From contig JAGVIE010000055.1 in NCBI GenBank assembly GCA_020056225.1, positions 62,001 to 126,000 of the forward strand: a stretch of DNA of 64,000 nucleotides, read 5' to 3'. The DNA is from Bacteroidota bacterium (GTDB lineage: Bacteria; Bacteroidota; Ignavibacteria; UBA10030; SZUA-254). Position 1 is the first letter of the stretch. Each line of letters starts with the position of its first letter. The translations under genes were made by a program, and so were the position numbers. The notes beneath the pieces are model-generated. The model made no database searches. It had not been told where the DNA came from and saw only the letters and a list, made by a program, of their open reading frames with translations. Below are positions 45,801 through 53,720 of the stretch, one piece after another.

Positions 45801-45850
45801 AGAAAAATCCAAACGACTCAAATGTATATGACTTAATCCTGCCGGAGTAA
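42845..45850 (+). CDS. exported amylo-alpha-1,6-glucosidase-like enzyme with glucodextranase C-terminal module
   Basis: 1001 residues. A signal sequence covers residues 1-17. The first ~250 residues are a beta-rich N-terminal domain. Residues ~270-660 form an (alpha/alpha)6 barrel of the glycogen-debranching GDE_C type: GLPWFDNYWGRDSF (~291) and HGDAETWMDAVGP (~407, with the likely catalytic Glu). From ~780 a DOMON-like module matches the C-terminal domain of glucodextranases (ILYDVSDPEGDDNGDG, SVSTDEKNLYFKLQF). It is therefore probably a periplasmic or surface glucan hydrolase rather than the cytosolic debranching enzyme. A repeat-derived stretch, KSEISNPKSEI, interrupts the N-terminal domain (43460-43491). 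Monocistronic. Confidence 0.8.
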   Translation: MKILFLIILVSSVSFCLQRVERIPISTDEMMISVAKDSSREVAYTNKEAGVYYTEANGDHRSGWQGWRIMSTEIMEDYSITVDGSRLNKKDATAKVYPHQIVREYPDGIEERMTLLDSIDALVVELSNIVGKEISVASFFNDSQNPDDYEVSFGQNVLLVARKRHLDRTQNENYPVWIGITTTSPISKVDYRTDSIGQSFSPAYLKSEISNPKSEIIIVAGDTKSQTISLAKQVTQNYTALIEKRKKRMEDLLNYSYVRTNNKRFDKALYWAKISMDALIMNQRGKGIFAGLPWFDNYWGRDSFISLAGATLVTGNFKDAKEILKSFAAWQDTSPNSTNYGRIPNLVTTNSISYNTADGTPRFVNALFEYVRYSGDTVFAREMYPVVKRSIEGTIKYHMDSLCFLTHGDAETWMDAVGPDGPWSPRGNRAVDIQALWWSQLLTGGDIAYALGDKVSEHLWDSILRQTSDNFKKYFIDTTTGLCFDHLNADGTPDKQLRPNQLIAFKVLAGDERLLTAVTNKLVYQHGIASLSQDDENFHPYHHYQPNYVPDAAYHNGIVWTWLAGQWINRATEFLQPDIAFQVTGNMVNQILDRGAIGTLSELLDAAPRSGEYEPRLSGTYSQAWSLAEFIRNFYQSYLGISPGYISVCLPEAISYADFSFPFGHIVVNIQVNRKTQGYELTTACPHSPGKLFLNIRERNKDGRGVDAKLILNPNSFITVFVESDDVKEISSSNAKIGSIYKYHPSSGFPNYYGGISDSLHLAVPIIRPDLKCLAGPSHRLLSNSEIKLSNPQAKILYDVSDPEGDDNGDGAYTYPKTVNLKPGSLDITHFSVSTDEKNLYFKLQFKNLSNPGWHPEYGFQLTYAAIAIDKGVNGSKQAGMNSNYTFTDGFRFQSLIYVGGGFRVVNDSGKILAEYLPASGDEKSPLGNANAKIVEFSLPIELLGKPDNSWRYAVLIGCQDDHGGAGIGEFRSIEAETKEWTGGGKKNPNDSNVYDLILPE
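43460..43491 (+). repeat. AAATCCGAAAT direct repeats inside the debranching-like gene
   Basis: Three copies of AAATCCGAAAT occur in 32 bases, in frame, adding SEISNPKSEI to the protein. Such repeats are known to me from Ignavibacteria-type genomes as expandable elements. Confidence 0.6.
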
Positions 45851-45922
45851 CCTGAGTAATCTTGATAAATTTACGATTATGATAGTAAGCAATTATCGCC
45901 CAAATCCCTTATATTAATCCAT

Positions 45923-47293
45923 ATGGAACAAAAGAAGATAGATGAGAAAAAACGTGTAGCGCTGATATCGGTGTTTGCTGCTATATTTATTACTGGGATT
46001 AAGCTTGTTGTAGGAATTGAAACCAACAGTCTTGGTATTCTCTCCGAAGCGGCACACTCCGGTTTGGATTTAGTGGCGGCTCTCATTACTTACTTTGCAG
46101 TTCGCATCTCCGATAAACCTCCGGATGAACAGCATCATTACGGACATGGTAAGGTTGAGAATGTTTCTGCCTTCCTTGAAACCCTGCTTCTCATCGTTAC
46201 GTGTGCCTGGATTATTTGGGAAGCGATTCAGAGGTTAGTATTTAAAACTCCGCATGTAGAAGCGAGTGTTTGGGGTTATATTGTTATTTCAATTGCCATA
46301 GTTGTTGATATCAGCCGGTCACGTGCGTTAAGTCGTGTTGCGAAAAAATATCACAGCCAGGCGCTCGAGGCGGATGCGCTTCATTTTGCCAGCGATATCT
46401 GGTCGTCATTGGTTGTCATTGCGGGTTTATTCTTTGTATCCATCGGATATGCGTGGGTAGATGCGCTTGCTGCGCTTGGAGTCGCATTCCTTGTGCTTTT
46501 TGTTAGTTACCGCTTGGGGCGAAGAACAATTGATGCATTGATGGATCGGGTGCCTGATGGTGTTCATGAAAAAATTCAAGCGATTATTCAGAAAGTTCAG
46601 GGAGTTGAAAAACTTCAGAATGTGCGGCTTCGAACTTCCGGCGGAAAATTATTTGTGGATGCGACAGTCGCCATTCGCCGAACGACACCGTTCCAGCATG
46701 CTCATACTCTCATGGACCTTATTGAGAAAGCAATCCATGAACAATATCCCGACTCCGATGTCATTATTCATGCTGAACCTTTCGAAAGTAATGATGAAAC
46801 CATAGCCGATAAAGTTCGCATGATCGTTGTTGGAAGGGGAATGCGCGTTCCTCACAATCTCGAAGTTCATCATACGAACGGAAGATACCATATCGATTTC
46901 GATATCGAGCATCAGAAAGGTAAAACATTTGTTGAAGCCCATGAGCTGACTTCGGAGATCGAAAACGAAATTCGGGAAAAGCTTCCATCAATCGAGCGCG
47001 TCACTATTCATATGGAAGAATTCGAGCCCGCACATAATGAAATCACCGGCGAGTCAGCCGTTCATCTTGAAGATGAAGTGCGGAAATTAGTTACAGCGGA
47101 TGGACGAACGATTAAATGCTCCGACGTCAGCATTCTTAAGATTGGCGACAAATATAATCTTTCGCTTGTATGCCAATTTGATAAAACTAAAACACTCGAT
47201 GACGTTCATCAGATAATATGCGAGTTGGAAACACAGCTTTATAACAGGTTTAAAGAATTTCGCAGGATTACCGTCCATGCTGAACCTTTCTAA
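45923..47293 (+). CDS. cation diffusion facilitator (CDF) metal transporter
   Basis: 456 residues. Six transmembrane helices in the first ~210, with metal-site motifs HSGLD (helix 2) and HFASD (helix 5), the His/Asp pattern of Zn/Mn/Fe exporters. HHYGHGKVEN is the conserved loop after helix 2. The cytosolic part is unusually long, with what look like two successive CDF C-terminal domains (PDGVHEKIQAIIQ... and a second ferredoxin-like half after ~330, ending ITVHAEPF). It exports divalent metal by proton antiport. It precedes the thioredoxin-TPR gene by 23 bases. Confidence 0.88.
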   Translation: MEQKKIDEKKRVALISVFAAIFITGIKLVVGIETNSLGILSEAAHSGLDLVAALITYFAVRISDKPPDEQHHYGHGKVENVSAFLETLLLIVTCAWIIWEAIQRLVFKTPHVEASVWGYIVISIAIVVDISRSRALSRVAKKYHSQALEADALHFASDIWSSLVVIAGLFFVSIGYAWVDALAALGVAFLVLFVSYRLGRRTIDALMDRVPDGVHEKIQAIIQKVQGVEKLQNVRLRTSGGKLFVDATVAIRRTTPFQHAHTLMDLIEKAIHEQYPDSDVIIHAEPFESNDETIADKVRMIVVGRGMRVPHNLEVHHTNGRYHIDFDIEHQKGKTFVEAHELTSEIENEIREKLPSIERVTIHMEEFEPAHNEITGESAVHLEDEVRKLVTADGRTIKCSDVSILKIGDKYNLSLVCQFDKTKTLDDVHQIICELETQLYNRFKEFRRITVHAEPF

Positions 47294-47316
47294 TTATTAA
47301 ATTATCCGATTGATCT

Positions 47317-48126
47317 ATGCCTAATGATATAAAAGATTTTCCGGCAGAGGTTGTAAACCGGAGCTTCAGCGTTCCCGTCCTCGTTGATTTCTGGGCAGAG
47401 TGGTGTGCGCCGTGTAAGGCTCTCGGTCCTGTTCTAGAACGACTCAGCGTGAAAGCAAACGGCAGATGGATTCTTGCAAAGGTTAATACTGAAATTATGC
47501 AGGATGTTGCAGTGCAATACAAGATTTCGAGTATTCCGAATGTCAAACTATTCGTTGATGGGAATATAGTCGGGGAGTTTGTCGGTGCACTGCCTGAGTA
47601 TCAGATTGAACGTTGGTTAGAACAAGTTTTACCAAGCAAGTTTCGGAAGGAAGTTGAGAAAGCGGCTGATCTTCTCGCAAGAGGTGGTACAGAAGAAGGG
47701 AAGAATCTGTTGGAAGAGATTTTAAAATCGGAACCTGAGAACCAACAAGCGAGAGTTCTGCTGGCATCAGCATTAATCTTTTCAGAGCCGGAAAAAGCGA
47801 TTGTGTTTGTAACGGATATTTCTGATGCGAGATATTTGGAACTCGCTGAATCGATTCGAGTGTTCGGGCGATTGTTCCTTCTTCTTTCCCATCCTGATCA
47901 GCTTCCGGAAAAACAGACCAAACAGCAATATCTCAAAGCAATAGAAGATTTGCATTCACAGCGATTTGAAAGTGCACTGGAAAAATTTATCGATGTGATC
48001 AGAAACGAACGGTACTACAATGATGACGGCTCGCGTAAGGCTTGTGTAGCAATCTTTAAATTCCTCGGAGAGGAACACGAGACCACGTTAAAGTATAGGC
48101 GTGATTTCGGCAGTGCGTTGTATTAA
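47317..48126 (+). CDS. thioredoxin-fold protein with TPR-like C-terminus (CnoX/YbbN-like)
   Basis: 269 residues. The thioredoxin domain at 1-105 has the active site WAEWCAPCK (C30, C33), an unusual CAPC rather than CGPC. From ~115 there are tandem helical repeats (GKNLLEEILKSEPENQQARVLL; RFESALEKFIDVIRNERY) like those of CnoX, a chaperone-like holdase that protects proteins and passes them to GroEL or DnaK. No signal peptide. Probably in one transcript with the CDF exporter. Confidence 0.85.
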   Translation: MPNDIKDFPAEVVNRSFSVPVLVDFWAEWCAPCKALGPVLERLSVKANGRWILAKVNTEIMQDVAVQYKISSIPNVKLFVDGNIVGEFVGALPEYQIERWLEQVLPSKFRKEVEKAADLLARGGTEEGKNLLEEILKSEPENQQARVLLASALIFSEPEKAIVFVTDISDARYLELAESIRVFGRLFLLLSHPDQLPEKQTKQQYLKAIEDLHSQRFESALEKFIDVIRNERYYNDDGSRKACVAIFKFLGEEHETTLKYRRDFGSALY

Positions 48127-48207
48127 CCGTTCTGTTGAGAGTTGAGAGAGGGAACATATTGTTGATATTCTCCAGATTATTGCTTAAACTAACAGGGAAA
48201 TTTAACA

Positions 48208-48227
48208 ACCTACGAAATCGTAGAGGT
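48208..48227. repeat. short REP-like hairpin
   Basis: ACCTACGA and CGTAGAGGT form a stem with one mismatch around AAT. It is one of several short palindromes of this type between genes, here at the left edge of the type I restriction island. Confidence 0.4.
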
Positions 48228-48310
48228 ATAAATTTGAATGGTGACCACAAGATTGGTATTGATAGACTCAAGGTTGATCATATAGAAAATAACAAACGAT
48301 TTCTTCAACG

Positions 48311-48502
48311 ATGTCCACAGACCTAACATTTATCACAAACGAGCAAGGCAAGACGCTTCGAGATCGTTTCGGGGCACTGTTAACGGACGATACTCGCTTC
48401 TTTGATTGTCTTGTTGGATACCACTGCATTAGTGGATCCTACAAGCTAAATCCAGTTCTGGAGAAGGTTGAAAAGAATCCGAAAGAATACAATGCCTATT
48501 AA
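48311..48502 (+). pseudogene. N-terminal remnant of a PLD/helicase-type protein
   Basis: The first ~45 codons (TDLTFITNEQGKTLRDRFGA, then FFDCLVGYHCISGSYKL) match the N-terminus of large phospholipase-D-like/SNF2 helicases found in defence loci. The similarity then stops and the frame runs into the leader and start of hsdM. It is therefore a leftover truncated when the restriction island was acquired or rearranged. Confidence 0.55.
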
Positions 48503-50527
48503 GAAATCTGAACTCTACAGCTCTCTCTGGAAAAGCTGCGATGAACTCCGCGGCGGTATGGACGCATCGCAGTACAAGGACTACGTCCTCGTGCTCTTGT
48601 TCGTCAAGTATGTCTCAGACAAGTACTCCGGACATCCTGATGCGCTGATTGACGTCCCCAAAGGCGGCAGCTTCAAGGACATGGTAGCTGCGAAAGGCGA
48701 TAAGGAAATCGGCGACAAGATGAACAAGATCATCGCCAAGCTCGCCGGTGCGAACAACCTCAAAGGCGTGATTGACCTTGCCGACTTCAACGATCCCGAC
48801 AAGCTCGGCAAAGGAAAGGAGATGGTTGATCGTCTCACGAACCTCGTTGCCATCTTCGAGGACAGAGGGCTCGATTTCAGTAAGAACCGTGCCGAAGGCG
48901 ATGACATACTCGGCGACGCGTACGAATACCTGATGCGTCACTTTGCAACCGAGTCGGGCAAGAGTAAGGGACAGTTTTATACTCCCGCCGAAGTTTCCCG
49001 CATTATGGCTAAGGTCATTGGTATCAGTCAGGCAAAGAGCCAAAGCCAAACCATCTACGATCCAACATGCGGCTCAGGTTCGCTTCTGCTCAAAGCCGCC
49101 GATGAAACGCCCAGAGGGGCATTACGATCTACGGACAGGAAAAGGACAACGCTACTGCCGGTCTCGCGAAGATGAACATGATTCTCCATGATTTTCCGAC
49201 AGCAGAGATCTGGCAGGCCAACACTCTTTCGGCACCACACTTCAAAGAGAAAGACGGACGACTCAAAGCATGTGACTTCGTTGTTGCCAATCCTCCGTTC
49301 TCAGACAAAGCATGGAGCAATGGTCTCAATCCAACCGAGGATGAATACGAGCGCTTCGTTGATGGCGTTCCGCCTGCAAAGAACGGTGACTATGCCTATC
49401 TGTTGCATCTTCTCAAGTCGATGAAGAGTACTGCAAAGGGCGCAATCATTCTTCCGCATGGTGTGTTGTTCCGTGGCAATGCAGAAGCAGACATTCGCCG
49501 CAACATTCTTCGCAAGGGATACATCAAGGGAATTATCGGATTGCCTCCGAATTTGTTCTATGACACAGGTATCCCGGCTTGCATTATCGTGCTCGATAAA
49601 GAGAACGCCGCCGCTCGCAAGGGTATCTTCATGATTGATGCAAGCAAGGGCTTCATGAAGGATGGCAACAAGAACCGGCTCCGTCATCAGGACATTCACA
49701 AGATTGTCGATGTCTTTACGAATCAGATTGAGATCGACAAGTACTCACGCATGGTGCCGCTCTCCGAAATTGCTGACCCAAAGAACGATTACAACCTGAA
49801 CATTCCCCGCTACATCGATAGTTCAGAGCCGGAGGATTTGCAGGACATCGAAGCGCATCTCAAAGGCGGCATACCGAATCGTGACGTTGATGGCCTCAAA
49901 GACTACTGGAAAGTTTGTCCCGGTCTCAGAAGTGAATTGTTCGGTCGTGGTGACCGGGATGGATACAGTCAACTCAACATTGATGCGACGCAGGTCAAGC
50001 CGGCAATCTTTGCTCACCCGGAGTTTGTTGCCTTCTCGCAGTCTGTGAAGAAGCGGTTTGGAAAATGGAAAGCGATCAACACCGAATGCCTGCGGGCCGA
50101 AACGTCCTCGGGCGTGCAGGCCCGACTCAAAGAGATAAAGAAGGGTGACAAGCCGAAAAAGCTTATTGAACTCATCTCCGAGGAAATACTGCAAACATTT
50201 CTGGATGCGCCGCTCATCGACACGTACGACATTTACCAACACCTGATGACGTATTGGTCGGACACGATGCAGGATGACGTGTATATGATTGTTGCTGATG
50301 GATGGAAGGATGCCAGTAAACTGCAATTGCTCATTGAGGAGAAGGACAAGAAAAGTAAAGACAAGCCGGACATTGTTGTGGGCAAGATGAAGTACAATGC
50401 AGATTTGATTCCTCCGGCGTTGTTGATTGCCCGCTACTTTGCTCCTGAGAAGGCAGCCATTGAGAAGTTAGAAGTCGACAGTGAAGAACTCGTACGACAG
50501 ATGGAAGAGATACGTGAGGAACATTCC

Positions 50528-50563
50528 GGCCCGTCCGCCGAAGGCTTCGGGCCGCAGGCGGGC
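50528..50563. repeat. palindromic insertion in hsdM (first)
   Basis: GCCCG...CGGGC arms enclose CCGAAGGCTTCGG. In frame it adds SGPSAEGFGPQAG between EEIREEH and EEGLLQEVLDE, where HsdM proteins normally continue without interruption. Confidence 0.55.
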
Positions 50564-50708
50564 GAAGAGGGCTTATTGCAGGAAGTTCTTGACGAGAGGG
50601 GAAAAGTAAGCAAGACGCTGCTCGCAGAAAGGATTGATGAATTGGAGAAGCAAGTCCCGCAGTACAAGATGGTAGCAGAAGCCAAAGCGGTTTATTCAAC
50701 GAGTATCC

Positions 50709-50736
50709 GTAGGGACGTTCAATTGAACGTCCCTAC
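50709..50736. repeat. 28-base perfect palindrome in hsdM (second)
   Basis: GTAGGGACGTTCAA and its exact complement follow each other with no loop. It is read in frame as part of RRDVQLNVP. Repeats with the GTAGGG...CCCTAC ends are widespread between genes in other bacteria; inside a gene they are unusual. Confidence 0.7.
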
Positions 50737-51081
50737 AACGGAAGATGAATTAACAATTCTGCAATACTATGCCCGCCTCACTGAGCAGGAAGCCGAAGCA
50801 AACAGGAAATTGAAAGAAGCACAAAAATCACTCGATGTAAAAGTGGTAACCAAATACGGCGCACTCTCCGTTGATGAGATAAAGACACTTGTGGTGGATG
50901 ACAAATGGCTCGCCACAATTGCGGCTGACGTTCAGACTGAACTTGACCGAGTGTCGCAAGCACTCACCGGACGCATCAAGCAACTTGCCGAGCGTTATAC
51001 AACGCCACTCCCGGCACTTACAGAAGAAGTGGAAACACTCTCAAACCGAGTTGATGGACACTTGAGGAAGATGGGGTTTGA

Positions 51082-52410
51082 ATGGAAGTGAAGGCAGGGT
51101 ACAAACACAGTGGCGGAGGGCCGATCCCCGAGGATTGGGAGTTCAAGTCCATTGGAGAGGAAATCGATTTGCTCACGGGTTTTCCATTTCCAAGTAGTGG
51201 TTATTCCTCTACGGGAATCCGCTTGCTCCGAGGTTCAAACATCAAGCGGGGCGAAACTGATTGGAACGAAGAGATCACTCAATACTGGCCAGCAATTACT
51301 CAAGGATTGTCCGGTTATGAATTGCGAGAAGGCGATTTGGTGATCGCAATGGACGGATCATTGGTAGGTAAGAGTTTTGCCCGACTTTCAAAAAGCGATT
51401 TGCCCGCGCTTCTTCTTCAACGAGTAGCTCGGATTCGTTCCAAGAAACTTGAAGTGGGATACCTGAAAGAGTTTATAGGTAGTGACCGATTTATTAAATA
51501 CGCTGACTCAGTCAAGACGGTCACGGCGATACCACACATCAGCCCCAAGGACATCCGAGATTTTAGAATCCCTATTCCTCCGACAATAGAAGAGCAACGT
51601 GCCATCGCCGCCGCGCTCAGCCATGTGGATGCACTCATCAACTCACTGGATCGCCTCATCGCCAAAAAGCGAGACCTCAAGCAAGCCGCCATGCAGGAGT
51701 TGCTCACCCCGCCTTCCGCCAGAGAGCAGGCGGACAGGTCGTCGGGGCAGGCCGGCAAACGGCGTCTGCCAGGGTTTAGTGGGGAGTGGGAAGTGAGGAA
51801 ACTCAGTGACTTGTTCACTTTTAGTGGTGGCTTTTCAGCATCACGCGATCAGCTCTCATCGGAAGGCTATTGTTACTTACACTACGGCGACATTCACAAG
51901 TCTTCAAGGACGTTCATAGATGTTCGCTCTGATTATCAAGGCATCCCCAAGCTCAACATTCCATTGAAACGAGTTTCTACGGGTTCGCTACTGGAAGACG
52001 GGGATGTTGTTTTTGTGGACGCTTCTGAAGACGACGAAGGCACGAGTAGGCACGTTATTGTCGTAAATAAGGACAAGGCGCCTTTTATTTCTGGTCTTCA
52101 CACAATTGTCGCTAAGTGTAAGACGAATGAACTGGATCATCAGTATCGACGATACTGCTTCCAAACTGCTTCGATCAAGCGGCAGTTCTATTACTATGCA
52201 GTTGGTACGAAGGTTTCTGGGATCAGTAAAACTAACATCGCGAAGCTAACGATTCCTGTTCCCTCACTACCGGAACAAGCCACAATAGCCACCGTCCTCT
52301 CCGATGTTGACGCCGAGATCGTGGCACTCGAACAGAAACGCGACAAGACAATCGCCTTGAAGCATGGGATGATGCAAGAGTTGCTTACAGGGAGGATACG
52401 GCTTGTATGA
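51082..52410 (+). CDS. hsdS: type I restriction-modification specificity subunit HsdS
   Basis: 442 residues with two target-recognition domains, each followed by a conserved helix. After TRD1: IPPTIEEQRAIAAALSHVD and KKRDLKQAAMQELLT. After TRD2: VPSLPEQATIATVLSDVD and ending HGMMQELLTGRIRLV. It gives the HsdM2S and HsdR2M2S complexes their bipartite recognition site. It overlaps hsdM by 10 bases. A 45-base in-frame element (51709-51753) splits the central block AMQELLT/GKRRLPGF, adding 15 residues between the two halves, which may alter spacer length between the two half-sites. Confidence 0.9.
   Translation: MEVKAGYKHSGGGPIPEDWEFKSIGEEIDLLTGFPFPSSGYSSTGIRLLRGSNIKRGETDWNEEITQYWPAITQGLSGYELREGDLVIAMDGSLVGKSFARLSKSDLPALLLQRVARIRSKKLEVGYLKEFIGSDRFIKYADSVKTVTAIPHISPKDIRDFRIPIPPTIEEQRAIAAALSHVDALINSLDRLIAKKRDLKQAAMQELLTPPSAREQADRSSGQAGKRRLPGFSGEWEVRKLSDLFTFSGGFSASRDQLSSEGYCYLHYGDIHKSSRTFIDVRSDYQGIPKLNIPLKRVSTGSLLEDGDVVFVDASEDDEGTSRHVIVVNKDKAPFISGLHTIVAKCKTNELDHQYRRYCFQTASIKRQFYYYAVGTKVSGISKTNIAKLTIPVPSLPEQATIATVLSDVDAEIVALEQKRDKTIALKHGMMQELLTGRIRLV
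51709..51753. repeat. 45-base palindromic insertion in hsdS
   Basis: The element begins CCGCCTTCCGCC, contains the hairpin TCCGCC/GGCGGA and ends GGGGCAGGCC. It sits in frame between ELLT and GKRRLPGF, residues that are normally adjacent in HsdS proteins, so insertion is a firm inference. Confidence 0.6.
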
Positions 52411-52501
52411 GAGAGTCGAGAAGAGTTTATAGCAATTTATTCGGCATTATTCGTATATTAACCTATAAATATGAATAAATCACTATAAACATGAAATTCT
52501 G

Positions 52502-53698
52502 ATGGATAAGATCAAAAATCCGTTTTCTCCGGGGGCCGGATCTCCGCCGCCTGAATTGGCTGGACGCGATGGAATCTTGGAACAGGCCAGAATCCTTCTC
52601 GGTCGGATCCGAGAAAAACGTCCTGAAAAGAGCATTCTCTTAACAGGTTTGCGGGGTGTAGGGAAAACCGTCTTGCTCAATGAGATTGAGAGGATTGCCA
52701 CTCGCGCACAATACCATACGATTCTCATTGAAGCTTACGAGGACAAACGCCTTGCCTCGCTCCTAGTTCCACACTTGCGAAGTTTGCTATATAGTCTCGA
52801 CCGAATTGCCGGCGCTGGCAACAAGGTGCGTAAAGGCATCGGGGTGCTGAAAAGTTTCATCGGAGCTATTAAAGTTTCTCTCGGCGACGTTGAGTTTAGC
52901 ATTGATGTTGAGCCCGAACGGGGATCTGCCGACAGTGGAGATCTCAAAGTGGATCTTCCCAATCTTTTTACTGCCGTTGCTGAAGCTGCGGAAGAAAAGG
53001 GTACAGTAGTGGCGATCTTGATTGACGAAATCCAATACTTTAATCAGTCTGAGTTAGGTGCTCTGATTATGGCAATGCATAAAATGCAACAGCGCCAGCT
53101 TCCTCTTGTATTGATTGGGGCGGGTCTGCCAATTCTCCCTGGTTTAGTTGGCGAATCAAAATCATATGCCGAGAGGCTGTTCAGCTTTCCTGATATCGGA
53201 CCGTTGTCGGAACTGGATGCTGTCAAGGCGCTTCAAGATCCAGTTAGAGCCGCCGGGGAGGAATTCGAAGCATCTGCCCTCCATGAGATTTTTCGAATGA
53301 CAAAGGGCTACCCCTATTTTCTTCAAGAGTGGGGATATCAGGCGTGGAACAATGCCGATTCTTCACCGATCACCCTGCGAATTGTTGAAGATACGACGGC
53401 GTTAGTGAGAACACGCCTCGATGAGAATTTTTTCCGTGTTCGTTTCGACCGTCTCACGCCTCGTGAGAAGCAGTATCTCCGCGGAATGGCGGAGATTGGT
53501 CCTGGTCCTTATCGGACAGGTGATATCGCCGATGTTCTTAGGGTCAAAATCACAACACTTGGACCGGTGCGCGCCAGTCTCATTAAAAAGGGGATGATCT
53601 TCAGTCCCGCACACGGCGACATGGCTTTCACAGTGCCGCTCTTCGACGAATTTATGCGACGGGCCATTCCGAAGTTTCAACAGAAAATGGAACAATAG
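52502..53698 (+). CDS. AAA/STAND-like ATPase within the type I RM operon
   Basis: 398 residues. Walker A GLRGVGKT (~49-56), Walker B VAILIDEIQYF (~170-180), sensor-like LVLIGAGLP and a winged-helix-like C-terminus (DRLTPREKQYLRGMAEI, GDIADVLRVKITTLGPVRASL). This is the Orc1/Cdc6-like or archaeal-ATPase arrangement (AAA_16), often used for DNA- or ligand-controlled switches. It is not a standard type I subunit. It lies between hsdS and hsdR, 91 bases after hsdS and 22 bases before hsdR, so it is probably co-expressed. Possible roles are regulation of restriction or a separate anti-phage function; neither is shown. Confidence 0.78.
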   Translation: MDKIKNPFSPGAGSPPPELAGRDGILEQARILLGRIREKRPEKSILLTGLRGVGKTVLLNEIERIATRAQYHTILIEAYEDKRLASLLVPHLRSLLYSLDRIAGAGNKVRKGIGVLKSFIGAIKVSLGDVEFSIDVEPERGSADSGDLKVDLPNLFTAVAEAAEEKGTVVAILIDEIQYFNQSELGALIMAMHKMQQRQLPLVLIGAGLPILPGLVGESKSYAERLFSFPDIGPLSELDAVKALQDPVRAAGEEFEASALHEIFRMTKGYPYFLQEWGYQAWNNADSSPITLRIVEDTTALVRTRLDENFFRVRFDRLTPREKQYLRGMAEIGPGPYRTGDIADVLRVKITTLGPVRASLIKKGMIFSPAHGDMAFTVPLFDEFMRRAIPKFQQKMEQ

Positions 53699-53720
53699 GC
53701 AACGAAAGAAACGCGACTTC

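Larger units (their letters stand above)
48492..51091 (+). pseudogene. hsdM: type I restriction-modification methyltransferase HsdM, frameshifted
   Basis: The N-terminal part from the ATG at 48492 has the HsdM N-domain (SELYSSLWKSCDELRGGMD) and SAM motif I (YDPTCGSGSLLLKA). After ETPRG the frame fails: five bases (GGGGC, 49116-49120) stand where three or six are expected, so translation ends at 49175. The correct reading resumes at 49121 (ITIYGQEKDNATAGLAK) and continues from an internal ATG at 49172 through the catalytic motif ANPPF to 51091. Restored length would be ~866 residues, with a long coiled-coil C-terminus. The C-terminal region carries two palindromic insertions (50528-50563, 50709-50736). 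Either an assembly error in a G run or a true inactivation. Codon choice is GC-richer than in neighbouring genes. Confidence 0.85.

Noticed and set aside
48311-48502. A complete 63-codon gene before hsdM
   Set aside because: Only the first ~45 codons resemble a much larger helicase protein, and the remainder is the hsdM leader, so it is treated as a remnant.
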